Positions 35,353 through 48,084 of a DNA stretch of 64,000 nucleotides are shown one piece after another. The notes beneath the pieces were generated by a model, which searched no databases, had not been told where the DNA came from, and saw only the letters and a program-made list of their open reading frames with translations. The stretch covers positions 6,759,246-6,823,245 of the forward strand of contig CM033402.1 in the NCBI GenBank assembly GCA_019426215.1, read 5' to 3'. The translations under genes and the position numbers were made by a program. How positions within the stretch are numbered: the stretch's first letter is position 1; every line of letters begins with the position of its first letter. Source of the stretch: Buddleja alternifolia. Taxonomy: Eukaryota; Streptophyta; Magnoliopsida; Lamiales; Scrophulariaceae.

Positions 35353-37212
35353 AGTCTCATGAAACAGACCCTGGTGGGTGCTCGAGAAGATCAAAGAAGG
35401 GAATTCAATGATCAATACAGAGCATTAGCACAGGAATTTGCTCGAATATTCACAGCAATTGTACAAGACATTGCCGTGAGTGCTCGAGATGGTTTAGCTA
35501 GAGAAGTCACTAGAGTCATATCAGAACTAGGTGATATCTTTAATCAAACTTGCGATGTTTTCTCAAACATGATAAACACGCAAGTGGCATTAGGTCTCGA
35601 ACCCTTAATAGGCAAGCATAATATATTAATCGAGAAAGTGTCACAATTGATGGAGCCTAGGACCCAAAGTAGGTATCTTAACCCAAACGAAGTTCCTCTG
35701 GGATATCCTCGAGAGAACGGGCCCAAAAATGGTCAATTCGAAATCGGCCAAACTTCAAGACCCTCACCTCTCGAAGCCAATAATAACAATAACAACAATG
35801 TTCAGAATATGACCCCGAATCATAACCAGGCATCACAGCCTAATGTGTATAATGTAAGCTCGAACCCGCTTAATACACAAAATGCAAGGCCTAGTGGTCC
35901 CCTACCACCAAGTGGAATGGGACAAATCCCGGCAGGGTACCCTCCGAATATGAATTTTGGGGGACCCGAGACAGGATTCAACTTTGCCCAAGAGTATGTA
36001 GCTGGGGGGCAAGGCCAATATCAGGGGCCAAATTTTCATGGAACCTCGAATAACAATATGAATACTGGAAATCAAAGTTTCATTGGATTTCCGAATAACC
36101 CGAATTATACATACCCCCCCTCCCCAAATAGTTCCCATATGCCATATGCTGGGGGGCAAGCCATTCCCAACAATCACTTAGGGGGTAACTTTGGACCACA
36201 AGTACAAGATCCTCTGAGAAATCAAATTGAGTTAATAATAGAAAGAATGTATGGTCCTGGCTTTCGAAGGAACCAAAGACTGATTCCGAGAAATCCATAC
36301 CCCGAATGGGTAGATAGGAATTTTCCTTTTCCAAGGACATATAAAGTTCCAAACTTTACACTATTCTCGAAAGATGATAGCGTATCAGCCTTAGAACATC
36401 TATCTCGATTTACCTGTCAGTGTCGAGAGGCAGCCGACCAAGAGTACCTTAAATTAAGACTGTTCCCCGGTTCTCTCACAGGGTCAACATTTAATTGGTA
36501 CATTAACTTATCTCTGAACTCAATAATACGTGGGACGAAATGCAGTTCCAATTTCAAAATCACTTCGCTCGAACGGATCCTCTGGAATATCCATGAGTGA
36601 TCTGGCTAAAATTAGACAGAACATAGGGGAATCTGTAGAAGAATTCCTATCAAGATTCAAAAGGGCTCGAGTCAAGTGCATTTGAATCTACCCGAGTCTG
36701 AGTTTGTGCAATTGGCACAGCAAAATATGTCCTTCGATTTTAGGATAAAATTCGATGGGATAATATTCCCAGATTTTCGAAGCTTGGCAGAAAGTGCCAC
36801 TAGATATGAAAGTATGTTCAGGGAAGAAAGTCTAAGGAAACATCAAGGACTTAATACCTTCAAAATATCTGCACCTTGGGTATTCGAAGATGCGTATGAG
36901 GTAGACCTCGCAGAGTTCGTAAAAGGGCCTCCATTTCAATGTGGGGCACTCGAACCAAAAGAATGTGAAGCAATAGGTTCTTTACAATCGAAAAAAGATA
37001 AGAAATATACATTTGATGTAGCAAAAATAGAAGAAATATTCGACTGGTTGTTAGCCAACAAAAAACTAAGAGTTAAAGGGAAACACCGTTTCCCAACTAA
37101 GGCAGAAACCAAAGGAAAACCTTATTGTAAATGGCATAGTGCTTTTACACACGAGACAAAAGAATGTGTCATGTTCCGAAATTTAGTACAGTCGAAACTA
37201 GATTCGAACTAG
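35353..37212 (+). pseudogene. Gypsy gag, frameshifted
   Basis: The first piece is open to 36600. It has a long Asn/Pro/Gly-rich region (about 35770-36190), then a retrotransposon-gag capsid-like domain (FTLFSKDDSVSALEHL to FPGSLTGSTFNWY at about 36350-36500). A frameshift near 36525, a stop near 36598 and another shift near 36680 precede the second piece, 36676-37212, which ends with a zinc-binding-like CKWHSAFTHETKEC. Gag would form the cytoplasmic particle that packages element RNA. Confidence 0.85.
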
Positions 37213-37404
37213 ATAACCTTCCCTGTTAATCAAAAAACGAATATAGATAAAGATCCCTGTCCTGTTTTAAATTTTGAAATTCATATTGTGCTAATTGGTT
37301 CACTCGAGAATTCTGACACTTTATCTGAATCTGTTAATGAATAGGTCTCGAAGAAAGCTAAACTGGCGAACAGGCTCTTTAACAGACTCATAGACGAAGA
37401 AGTC

Positions 37405-39174
37405 TTGACCTTCCCAAAAACCAATGATGACGGACTCAAGGTCATGTGCAGGTGGCACATGAACACGATGCACACCACTGACCAATGCCAAATCTTCAAA
37501 CGATTTGTGGCTAAACAGCTCGAAAGGGGTAAGATTATCTTATCTGTGATAGACAAACGAATATTGGAAATTGGTCAAGAAGGGAAACCGAAGGAACAGG
37601 AGTCGCATGTTGAAGTGATTCCTCGGGCCTCAAGGGCTGAGGAGAAAACCTACAAGGAGGCACTCGAGACCCCCAGGTGTGAAATAATTTATCAGGTCCC
37701 TTCGAGGGTGGTTGAGAATCTTACCCAGATGCAGAAGGTGCTTTGCAGTCATTGTGCCGACACCCTGCACTATGAGTTGGTGAGGCTTCAGGTGATCCCG
37801 AATGACCCTGATTGGATCCCGGCTTATCAAAAGGAATTGAACAAAAGGCAAAGGTTCGAGAACAACAACTTTGCCTTCCAAACCTATAACCGGCATTTTC
37901 GAGGAAGGGGAGGCAAAGGTTATGGAAGGCCACCATTGGTAGGAAGAGATTCTCCATTTAGCCGTTTAAGTGAATCCAGTGGACAGATTGAGAAGAAGAA
38001 AAGTAGCCACCCGAAGGCTATCAAACAGCAAGTAGCTTACTCTCGAGTTGTCGTGGCTTTAGAAATACAACAAGAGGCCGTTATCGCTAACCTCCGAATC
38101 GAAGAGGAGAAATTGAACAAAGGCATGTTAAAAGCTAAGATGGAGGCAAGACCTGAAATGGATGAATATGAGAAGGAGATAAACCAATTAAGTGACCAAT
38201 TCAAAGAGACCACTCTGAAAGGGAAAAGTGCGAAGTTCGAAGAGCATGAGGATTTGGGTGATTTCAAGTCAGATGATGACCTGGACATCCTGCTGGGAGA
38301 TGACACTTGTGAAGGTTCGGCAAACGAAGCCGAGCTGAAAACAAAAGAAGCTTCCCTAAAGAGAGCCTTGCAGTTCGAAGAAGACAGAGACGTGAATATG
38401 GTGACAGTGTTACCATCTTCATTCGCCGCAAAAAAGGATATAACAGATGAGGAAGAAAAATCACTCGAGATGCTGACCATTTCGGACTCAGGTGATATTT
38501 CTAAGTCTCAACTTTTGAATCATAGGCTGTCTGAAACGAAGTCAGAAAACAAAAATTTAATTGATCTTTTATTTTCGAAAGAAAAGAATAACAACAACCA
38601 TATGAGGCCATTATTCGTGGAGGCTGAAATTGAAGGTATTAAAATTAATAAAATCTTAGTAGATAATGGTGCTACGGTTAACATATTACCCGAAAAAACG
38701 TTAGCACAAATAGGAAAGACCGTGAAAGACCTAGTCACTACTGATGTTTTGGTATATGATTTTTCTGGGCAAGCCACTCGAGTGGTTGGAGTCTTACCTT
38801 GTCGAATAAGGGTTGGGACCCAGAGCTTGTACTCTGCATTTTTTGTGGTGAGTACGAGTTCACCATCATTTAATGCCTTACTAGGGAGAGATTGGATACA
38901 TCAAAATTATTGTATCCCTTCCACCCTGCATCAGGTTTTGGTCTGTTGGAACGGACATAAATTCGAAATAATCAAAGCCGAGAAAAATTCCTATTTTGTT
39001 GACACCCATATTGTTCATGCCAGGTACTTGGCCAGAGAGGTCGAAGTGAAGAACGAACAAGCTCCACAATATCCGGCCATCGAAACGGCAGGGGCAGAAG
39101 GTGGAGATGGAAGCCTTGTAATTAAAGAAGAGATGGAACAGTCTACAGCCGAAGTAGATGGTGATTTAGCATAG
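37405..39174 (+). pseudogene. Gypsy gag C-terminus and aspartic protease
   Basis: 589 codons. Near the start is a second zinc-like segment, CRWHMNTMHTTDQC. The middle is a long acidic/basic linker. At about 38640-38700 is a retropepsin site read as ILVDNGATVNILP, where the usual D-S/T-G reads D-N-G, and at 38878-38892 the LLGRDW motif typical of gypsy proteases. Stops at 37212 and 39172-39174 separate it from gag and reverse transcriptase. Confidence 0.85.
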
Positions 39175-39209
39175 ATCGAAGTAGAAGGGTCTGTAAATCT
39201 TTAGTTGTA

Positions 39210-40652
39210 ATGGACAAAGTTAAAAGTGATGATGTAACTGAATGCTTAATTAAGAAATTGCTAATCGAAAAATTCATTTCTGGTTTATCTGCTTACAACC
39301 TTGCTTTACTCGAAAATTTTAGTACAGCTACTAGTAATAACACGATCGGATGTTTAGAAGACAAAGAAAACTGTGGGGCTGATATGTTCGAACAGGGAGT
39401 TATAGAACCTGATGAAGATATCCGAAAGGATAACCAGGACCCCTTAGAAGAGGTCAATCTAGGGACTATAGAAAATCCGAGAGTGACCTACATAAGTGCA
39501 AAATTAAACCAATTTGAAAAGGACAATTTAATCGAAATCCTACATAAATTTAAAGATTGTTTTGCATGGGCTCATCAGGAAATGCCCGAGATTGACATGA
39601 ACATAGCCCGACATGAGTTACCGATTAAACCCGGCTGTAAGCCAGTAATTCAGGCGCCTCGACGTATGTCCCCAGAATTAATGGAAGCAATCAAGGATGA
39701 AATTGAAAAATTAGTCGAAGCTAAGTTTATAAGACCAGTTCGGTATGTCGAATGGCTGGCAAACATCGTCCCAGTAATAAAGAAGAATGGGAAAGTGAGA
39801 ATATGTATTGACTCTCGAGACTTGAACAAAGCCACACCAAAAGATGAGTATCCTATGCCTATGGCAGACATCTTGATTGATGTAGCCGCGAGGCATAAAT
39901 TGATGTCTTTTATGGATGGTTACTCAGGATATTATCAATTGAAAATATCCGAAGAAGACAGAAAAAAAACGGTTTTTCGATGCCCAGGCTCCATAGGAAC
40001 CTTCGAATGGGAGGCCATGCCCTTCGGATTAAAAAATGCTGGAGCCACATACCAGAGAACAATGAATTATATGTTTCATGACCTTATAGGTAAGTCCCTA
40101 GAGATATATATAGATGATATAGTGGTCAAAGTTCAGACCTATCAGGACCACTTAAATTCTTTGACCAAAGCCTTCGAACGAATGAGGCGTTTCAAATTAA
40201 AAATGAATCCATTAAAATGTGCTTTTGGTGTTGAAGCCGGAAACTTTTTAGGTTTCCTCATTCATAATCGAGGTATCGAGGTGGATAGAAATAAAGCTGG
40301 GGCCGTATTGGAAGCCAAACCTCCAAAAAATAAAAAAGAACTGCAACGTTTTCTAGGGCAAGTTAATTTCTTGCGAAGGTTCATATCTAATTTGGCTGGG
40401 AAAACAGAAACATTTTTGCCCATCTTACGTTTAAGAAATGAAGACGAGTTCGTTTGGGGAGACAAACAGCAAGAGGCTTTCAAAGCCATAAAATGTTATT
40501 TAACTCAACCCCCAGTGTTAATTCCTCCTCGAAAAGGGAAAAAGTTGAGACTATATATCTCTGCGGCTGACCATTCGATTGGATGCCTAATCGTGCAAGA
40601 GAACGATAGGGGATATGATCAATCTGTTTTCTATCTCAGTAAGCTTAAATGA
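39210..40652 (+). pseudogene. Gypsy reverse transcriptase and first RNase H
   Basis: 480 codons. Reverse transcriptase motifs in order: RICIDSRDLNKATPKDEYPMP, SFMDGYSGYYQ, FGLKNAGATYQR and the catalytic YIDDIVV at about 40107-40127, followed by the connection domain FLGFLIHNRGIE. The RNase H start LRLYISAADHSIG lies at 40550-40588, and the frame is then lost near 40640. This domain copies element RNA into DNA on a tRNA primer. The long stretch is still open, but the polyprotein it belonged to is broken on both sides. Confidence 0.9.
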
Positions 40653-41475
40653 TGCCGAAAAAAGATCTACCTCAATTGAAAAATGGTGTCTGAGCCTATA
40701 CTTTGCGTCAGTTAAGTTAAGCCATTATTTCATTTCTTATTCGATTGAAGTAGTCTCACCAACTGATGTAATCAAATTTATGATCAACCAACCTATGATA
40801 AAGGGACGGTTAAGCAAATGGAGTCTCAGTCTACTCCAATTTGATTTGTGTTACGTGCCTCAAAAGGTCGTAAAAGGTCAGATAATAGCTGATTTCTTAG
40901 CTGATCACCCTCCAATGAAAGATGAGCTGCTCGAAATCTTCAACATTGACTCCTCCGATAAAGTCCCTTGGATTTTGTATTTCGATGGATCAAGCACTCG
41001 AGATAGTGCTAGAGTAGGGGTATACATCATATCCCCATCAAAGTTGACCACTAAAATGTGCGTAAGGATCGAGGGAGATTGTACAAATAATAGAGCAGAA
41101 TACGAAGCTCTCGTTTTAGGTTTGGAAATATTACTTGACATGGGAGCAAGAAACATTGAAGTAAAAGGGGATTCCCAATTAATCATAAATCAGATAAAAG
41201 GAATATTCAAATGTATCAGTCCTGTATCAATAGCTTCATATGCTCGAGTGCATCAACTAATGAGTTACTTCGAAACAGTGGAGGTTGTGTGTGTGCCAAG
41301 AGAAAAGAATCAAACCGCCAATGATCTAGCCCAAATGGCATCAGGTTATAAAATTGATCCAAATTTACTCGAATTAACAATTCAACTCGAAACGAGAATT
41401 TTAATACCATTCGAACAAGGACGTTATTTATTAATAAGATCGATATCTTCAAGGAAAATGAAGATTGGCGTTTAG
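40615..41475 (+). pseudogene. Gypsy second (archaeal-type) RNase H
   Basis: 286 codons after a frame change. At 40975-41340 it reads WILYFDGSSTRDSARVGVYI, then NNRAEYEALVLGLE and VKGDSQLIINQIKG, giving the conserved D, E and D of RNase HI. A second RNase H between reverse transcriptase and integrase is a known hallmark of Tat-lineage elements. The N-terminal part (40660-40960) is the end of the first RNase H and its tether (IEKW, then ADFLADHPP). Confidence 0.85.
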
Positions 41476-41535
41476 AGATTATAGAATATTTAGAGAATCC
41501 AGCCAAAGGGGGGGGTCTCAAACAAATTAAAACTA

Positions 41536-42778
41536 ATGACCCACCATTACTATTATGATGGTCAAGAACTTTATCGAAAGGATTCTCAGGGACTGTTATT
41601 GAAGTGCCTTTATCTAGAGGATGCGTTGGTTATCATGGCTGAGACCCACAAAGGGATTTGTGGTGCTCACCAAGCGGGCCAAAAGATGAAGTGGCTAATA
41701 CACCGATACGGTTTTTACTGGCCCACTATTCTTCAAGATTGCATAAAATATGCAAAAGGGTGCAAACAGTGCCAAAAGGTCGGCAAAGTATTAAGGCAAC
41801 CCACAGTTGCACTTAATTCGATCATAAAGCCATGGCCATTTCGAGGGTGGGCTATGGACATCATCGGTGAGATAAAACCGGCTTCTTCAAAGAGGCACAG
41901 CTATATTTTAGTAGCCACAGATTACTTCACCAAGTGGGTCGAGGCTAAAGCGTTCGAAACCATAAATTCAAAGCAGGTGATTGATTTTATTAAGAAAAAT
42001 ATCATAACACGATTTGGGATACCTGAGTCTATCACTTTTGACCAGGCTAGAGAGTTTAATAGTACAGAAATGCTCGAATTCTTAGGTCAATTTAAGATAA
42101 AATTGGTAAATTCAACTCCTTATTATGCCCAAGCTAATGGCCAGGCCGAATCTTCGAATAAATTAATTAAAGGGTGTATCTCGAAAATGATACAAAACAA
42201 TCCTAAAATGTGGCATGAATTGTTAATTGACACTTTATGGACATTAAGGACTATCAAAAAGGACAGCCTAAGTTACACCTTTTCCATTAGTGTATGGTCA
42301 CGAAGTTGTTATACCAATGGAGATAAATATCAACTCACAAAGGATTTTAGAGCAATCAAAACTCACACGAAAGGAGTATATCGAGAATATGACCATGGAG
42401 AAGTTGGACCATGAAAGGATTCAAATAATGGCATTACAGCAAATCGAATTCCAGAAAAAGAAAATAGAAAAAAGCTATAATAAAAAGGTCAAGACAAAAT
42501 TCTTCGAAGTAGGGGATTTAGTATGGAAAATGATATGTCCAGAAGGCTCGAAAGATCATTTTTTAGGAAAATGGTCGCCTAAGTGGGAAGGGCCATTTTC
42601 AATCTCAAGCAAATTATCGAAAAATTCATTTAAACTTCAATACTTAAACGGAAAAGAATATGGAAGGAGTTTAAATGCAAAACATCTTAAAAAAATATAC
42701 ACCGAGTACGTGGCAAGAAAATGCAGAGATAACACTCGAAAGATTGTCGGAAACTGGAAATTTATTTATAAATGGTGA
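41536..42778 (+). pseudogene. Gypsy integrase, one frameshift
   Basis: 292 codons, then a shift near 42285-42295 into a second open piece ending at 42778. The zinc-binding head is H..H..CKQC (GICGAHQAGQKM to CKQCQK). The catalytic core has MDIIGEI, where the first Asp lies, TFDQAREFNS with the second Asp, and GQAESSNK with the Glu. The C-terminal piece has the SISSKLSKNSFKLQ-type tail (GPFSI.S) found in gypsy integrases. It would insert the DNA copy into the genome. Confidence 0.88.
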
Positions 42779-42831
42779 GTAGAGTACAAGGATAGTCGAA
42801 AATACCCTACTCTACGAAACTATTCTATAAA

Positions 42832-45800
42832 TCACAAGGAGTCTATCAATACATTGATAGCCATAATAAAGGCATCTTTCTCAAGTAAAGCTGGCCTAAC
42901 CAAAGTCTCGAACTCACGAGTGAGTAAAGTGATTTGCTGATGAACGGCAGCCAATTCCTCTTCAGTTTTGTTAGCCAGATCGAAGAGTCGATCTCTCTCG
43001 GCTTGGAGGTCGGCAATCCTGGCATCCAATTCGGCAACTTGGGCCAAGTATCTAGTTCGTGTATTCTCCAGAGTGGGGACTCGAACTTGGAGTTGATCTA
43101 GTTGGAAGGATCCTGTGGGGTGAATCACTTCTCCGAAGGGAGTGAAGCCTTGATCTATCAGACCCTGGATAGCAACAAGGCGACTCTCGAACATTTGCCT
43201 CGCTACAAGAAACATAGGGCGACACTGGATGGCGATCCTGGGTGTCGCACCATCCAAGAGTTCTCGAAGCCTCCCAATCACTTCATAGTTAGTCGGATCA
43301 AATTTGATCACGTTGAGAGATTCATTTAAATCTTCCCTCGAGAAGGGCGTGGACTCAGTGGTTCCTAAAAATGTTTGAACAAAGTAATTAAGGAACTGTA
43401 AAGAAGAACATGAACGAGAACATGGAAAAATGGCGCGATTACTTGCCTTTGAGAAGGGCAACGTTTCTCGCTAGATCCGAAGCAGGAGGAGCATCTTGAA
43501 TCTTAAAAGATTGAGCCGCGACTAGATCTTCCAATATCTCCTCGGAAGTAAGTTCGATACCTAGACTTAGAAAAAGGTTAATGTCGGGAGAAAATTTTGA
43601 TAAAGGACAATGTCGAAGGAAAAAGGCACTTTTACATACCTTCGAAATGGGTAGGCTTGTGAATTTCCTCGGTTGGCTTCGAACTCGAGGTTCCTGCATC
43701 AACAAACCCTCAAGGGGGAGGTTGACAGGGAGACTGGTCCCCAAGGTACCCTCAGTCATGAGTCTTGGCTCTGCCATAGGGGTAGGCCTCTCGGATGAAA
43801 TTTCGTCACTTCGGGAACCTACAAGGTAACAGATTCGAGTCAAGAGCTTCAGCATCGAATAAAGAGAAAGAAACTATTGACAGGAGTGAAATACCCGAAG
43901 AAGGGTCTTTAAGAACTTGAGTACGTTCCTCGGATTGAGGCAGACTCGATTTCATCCCCAAGTTCGATTATAGGGGTTTCGACTGGGGCAATCTCTTCAG
44001 GGGGGACTTCCCCAGAAGAAACCACTTCAGGGTCAGCTATCCAGCTCGAAGGACCTATGAGTACACGCTCTGTAAGTATAAATAAGAGAGAGTATCCAAA
44101 AGATGTACGTGTAAATCAAAAAGAAAAGGGAAAGATGATTACCAGCTTCAAAAGAGCCTTGTGTCCGCTGGGATTTAGCGCGCCTATGGATTATCAGGGC
44201 ACGTCGTCATCACTTTCGTCCTCAACATCAGTTTAAGGGGTTGGAGAAGGTTCCTGGATGGTAATACCCCCAGTCCTGCATTTTCGAGTGACAGGGGAAA
44301 AAACGGCGGCAACTTGAGCCTTCCCTTTTGCCGCCTCCAAAGGAGGATCGGGTGGAATAACCCTGAGAGGAAGCACCGCTAGAGCTCCAGATGCCCGAAG
44401 AGCCTGGAAGAGACCCTCGCAATATTGGGTGAAGGGACTATCTCTCTCGAATCGCCACCCCAAAGTAAGCGAATGAGGAATAACATACGCGTCATCCTGC
44501 ATAAGCAGTTCAAAGTAAAAAACCGAGGCGTTTAAAAGTTTATGAAGAAACAAAATTGTTTGTAAAATGAGTATACCTCATAAGGTAAAAGTGTTGACAA
44601 TGCAATCATTTCGACGTACCCAGCACCAAACCTTGTAGCGTCCATAACTAACTTTCTAATAATTTGCCTCGAGAAAGCAAGCTGCAAAACTCAGTTCCAA
44701 AATTCAGCGAAGTGTGGGTCCATTCGAAAGATCCTGCAGAAAATCGGGACAGGCGAAATGACCACTTGGATGGAGGGTTTCCCCCGAATGGTTGCCTCTG
44801 CCAATTCCCTCTTGGTCCTAGGGATGGTGTAGGATCTCCCGGACTAAGGACGGTTCAAAGTATCCAGAAAGGGAAGGGCAAAACTTTGGCTGATACCAAA
44901 TTGCCTCGAGCACAACTGCAAAAAACATAAGGGTAATAGGTGAATACATAAGAAGCATATATTCGAAAAGACAATATATAAAATTTTGCAAAAAAATAGT
45001 GTACCTGAGGATTGTAAACTTCGACCCCTGGGATATTATCCGCATATAAGAGATCTCGAGAAAAAAGAACGGATCTCCAGTAAGGCCGGTCTTCATCGGT
45101 ACGCCTCAAGGAGTCGATATCCAACATCCACGAGGGTAAAGATACATGAGACCAATGATTCGAAGGTTGGTCATGTCTCGTTTTGAAAAATGGACACCAA
45201 GTAGAACTGTACAAAGGATTGTACACGGTACATAATGCCAATAGGTACGAAGCCTTTGGAAGGGGGATCAAAAGATTGACGGCTGCTTCCCCATAGCATA
45301 CCCATTTCGAGATGGGCTGAACGATCATCGAAGAGGTGGATTCCTCCTCAAGTGAAGGAATCCTGATGTTTAGCAGTTCTGGGTAGTATAGAAATGCCCA
45401 ACAAGACAGCAGCCACGGCGGACCGGCGACTCTCTTGACTTTCAAAGGGTCTTCATAGATGTGATACATCATCCTGTAAAAATGGGCTAGGACAAAAGGA
45501 CCTAATTCGACAGGTTCCATTGTTGTAGCGATATTAGCAGCAAGAGGCAGGAAGGTTTTATTGACTGCACAGCCCGCATTCATGAATATGCGGTAGAAAA
45601 CATAATTTAAAAAGAGTACCTCCTCGAAATCGGGTACTTCATCTTCTGTGTCAATAAAACATTTGACCAATCCCGAATAAGAAATATTAGCACCCCCACT
45701 TTTACCATGGTTTTTAAACCAGAGATTGGTGGCCTTCAGGAGTGCTCGAGCATCTGCTTCTGCTTTACCAGTACGCAGTATCACCCCGTGAGGGGATGCT

Positions 45801-46426
45801 CCTGTAATCAGGGCCACATCTTCGAGGGTGACGGTCTGGAACCCTAGAGGCAAAACGAAACAGTTGTATGAGGGATGCCACGAAAGAGCTAGGGCATCCG
45901 TCATAACCTGCTCGAAAGGGAGAGTTTGATAACAGGCTATTCGAATTAGTCCCATTATTCGATTATTCTCCCATTTTGCATGAAATCGATGGAGGCGATT
46001 GAACAAGGGGAAGGCGTCGATATTGCCAATCCAACCTATGGTGGGTTTTGTTGCGCTAGTCCAGGCAAATTTACGAATGCCTTTTAGGCAAATCGGAGCA
46101 TTATCGAACTCGAGGTCCGGCCATGTCCCAAGTAAATTAGGTATATGGGAGGCCTCGTCTTCAAAGGCAGATGATTCGAAGTAAGGACCCAACGCTATGT
46201 GGCTAAGGGTTTGACCCCGGCGGTCGGAAGCCCATCGAGGGACAATATACGATGCGTCGAGCGAAAGGATTTTAGCATCGGAATAGTGGGCTTCGAATGC
46301 CCTAATCTCATCATAGAGATCTGACGCTTCCTTACAATCCAAAATGGATGCCTGAGGAACTAAAGAAGTTAGATTGTGTATTGAACGATGTGGAGCAAAA
46401 GCCATTTCTATGAGAGATCGAAGCAC
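42832..46426 (-). pseudogene. Antisense plant-mobile-domain gene of the gypsy element
   Basis: The largest open piece, 46426-44855 (523 codons; the likely start is the internal Met of MAFAPHRS), matches the plant mobile domain family. Examples are GLIRIACYQTLPFEQVMTDAL, the CFVLPLGFQTVTLEDVALITG signature and GPFVLAHFYRMMY. A splice donor follows CAATCCTCAG at 45003 on the minus strand. Further same-strand open pieces at 44553-44233, 43855-43439 and 43461-42832 look like later exons, the last a strong coiled coil rich in Leu, Glu and Arg. The gene lies opposite to gag-pol between integrase and the 3' LTR, where Tat elements are known to carry antisense ORFs. The stretch 44233-44850 has stops in the frames I tried, so an intact product is doubtful. 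The function of the domain in transposons is not established. Confidence 0.75.
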
Positions 46427-46788
46427 GCAAAGAACTGGTGTAACAAGGGGAATGTTGACTTTTAAGTCTAGCTAAGAAGAAGGAATGAAATTTGAATTCT
46501 TGTGTTCTCTAAAGCTAAACAATTTATAGGTTCCCTGTCACTTGTCAGTGAAAAGACATGACCATTAATAGAAAGGTCGTGGGATGAAAGTGAATACAGA
46601 AAAACGTGCCTTTGCATGGCTGCCATAGTGTGTCATAAAAAGGCGTGACTTTTGATGACCTGGAATCCGAATGGTCACCCAGTTCTAAATCTGTTACAAA
46701 AGGGTTTGACTTTTTGATGACATGGAATTCAAACGTGTCCTTTAATACACATAAATCTGAATTAATTCACGTGTATTAGGAGGGCATT

Positions 46789-47636
46789 TGTTTACACCCA
46801 AAATAAAATGGACTTTGTCAGATAAGAAAGCCCAAACCATCCTTAATCCGAAGATGGGCTTGAAGTGAAATATCCCATACAGCCAAGACTATTCGAAGAT
46901 GGGCTTAAATCAGGCGAGCCCAATTGAAGTCATGGGATCAGTAGAATACGAAATGGGCTCAGAGCCCAATTGAAGTCATGGGATCAGTAGAATACGAAAT
47001 GGGCTCGATGGGGTCCAAATCTGAAGGCGAATCCAAAACAGAGGAAGTTACCCAGTTCAGAGACGCGCCAATAAAAGAAATTTAAAAGAACGGTTGGGAA
47101 GCAGTTTTTCGGCCATGATGGACGTGGGTACGTGATAAAAGCAAGGCAAGGAGAAGAAAGAGGGACACACAAAAAAAATCATCAACTCTGCTTTTATCTT
47201 TTTTTCTCTAGGAGTAGGCGTAACTAGGAGTAGTTGGTAGCGTAGAATTAGCATTAGAAACGTAGATCCAGTAGAATCAATAGTCGGTGATCCTGCTTGA
47301 GTTTATCAAGTTGCTCGAAGCAAACTGTTTGTATTCAATTGGAGATCAATATGGAGGTATAACATTTATCTTTTTGTCAGATTTAAATATTTGATAGGTA
47401 AATACTGTATCTGGACTTGTATCTTCAATTCCTCTTTTATTGTTTACTTTCGTCGAATAATTGCGGTCCAAATAACTAAGTTAAACAACACATCGAAGGG
47501 TTAAAGTCTAAACCACCGTCTAGCGTATCGAACTCGAACGCGGGAGTTGTTAGATAATTCTAAGTGTAAAATTATCACGGGCTCGAATCGTTCATATTAG
47601 ATTCGTTCTTATTCAATTTGTTTTTACCCAAAAACA
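46789..47636 (+). repeat. Gypsy 3' LTR with internal 46-bp duplication
   Basis: 848 bp. It is 46 bp longer than the 5' LTR because a unit containing CCCAATTGAAGTCATGGGAT is present twice in tandem (about 46916-47007). Otherwise it is closely similar. The purine-rich ATTAGGAGGGCATT lies directly upstream. Confidence 0.92.
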
Positions 47637-48084
47637 CATTCCCCAATAACTACCATTCACTTTCTCAAATCACAATCACATTTTTTCCTCTCACATCTCC
47701 TTCTAAAAATCCATATTTCCGGCAACAAGTGTGGTGTTATATTGGAATAAAATACATGGTCTTAATTTTCATAAGCTCGTACACATTTTAAGATCCATTT
47801 TGAATATTTTCAATGCTTTTTTTGGGGTTGATTTTTATCATTTTTACTTCAAAATATATTTAATCAATATAATATTAACTATTACTTTATATATATCATT
47901 CACATAATCATTACTTTTAACTAATTTAACCATTTCATACATTATCAAATCATCAATTCCAACAATTTTTGGAAACACAACCAAACATGCCGTCATTTTC
48001 ACACAAAAATCAAAAAATTCATTTTTCCATATGTTTTAGAAAATGACGGTTGGAAATAAAACGAAAACACATCCAAACAAAGCC

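Larger units (their letters stand above)
34134..47636 (+). mobile_element. Ty3/gypsy retrotransposon, Tat-type, 13.5 kb
   Basis: LTRs 34134-34935 (802 bp) and 46789-47636 (848 bp) both start TGTTTACACCC and end in AAACA or AAAACA. They are flanked by the perfect target duplication CATTC (34129-34133 and 47637-47641). The order is gag, protease, reverse transcriptase, RNase H, a second RNase H, integrase, then a 4-kb region read on the opposite strand, then a purine-rich tract ending at 46788. A second RNase H before integrase and an extra region before the 3' LTR are marks of the Tat lineage of plant gypsy elements. All sense ORFs are broken by stops or frameshifts. A short hAT MITE lies in the gag leader. 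Confidence 0.92.
34010..48084. mobile_element. MITE split by the gypsy element
   Basis: The left part 34010-34133 starts GGCTATGTTTGTTTGAG and the right part 47642-48084 ends CATCCAAACAAAGCC. These are inverted ends of the same family as 31785-33656; the left halves share GAAAATGAAAATA and TACACTATT blocks. The gypsy element lies exactly between the two parts. AAA lies outside both ends, but that is weak as a target duplication. Confidence 0.6.

Noticed and set aside
44664..45186. Plus-strand frames opposite the PMD gene
   Set aside because: Shadow frames of the minus-strand gene with no domain content.
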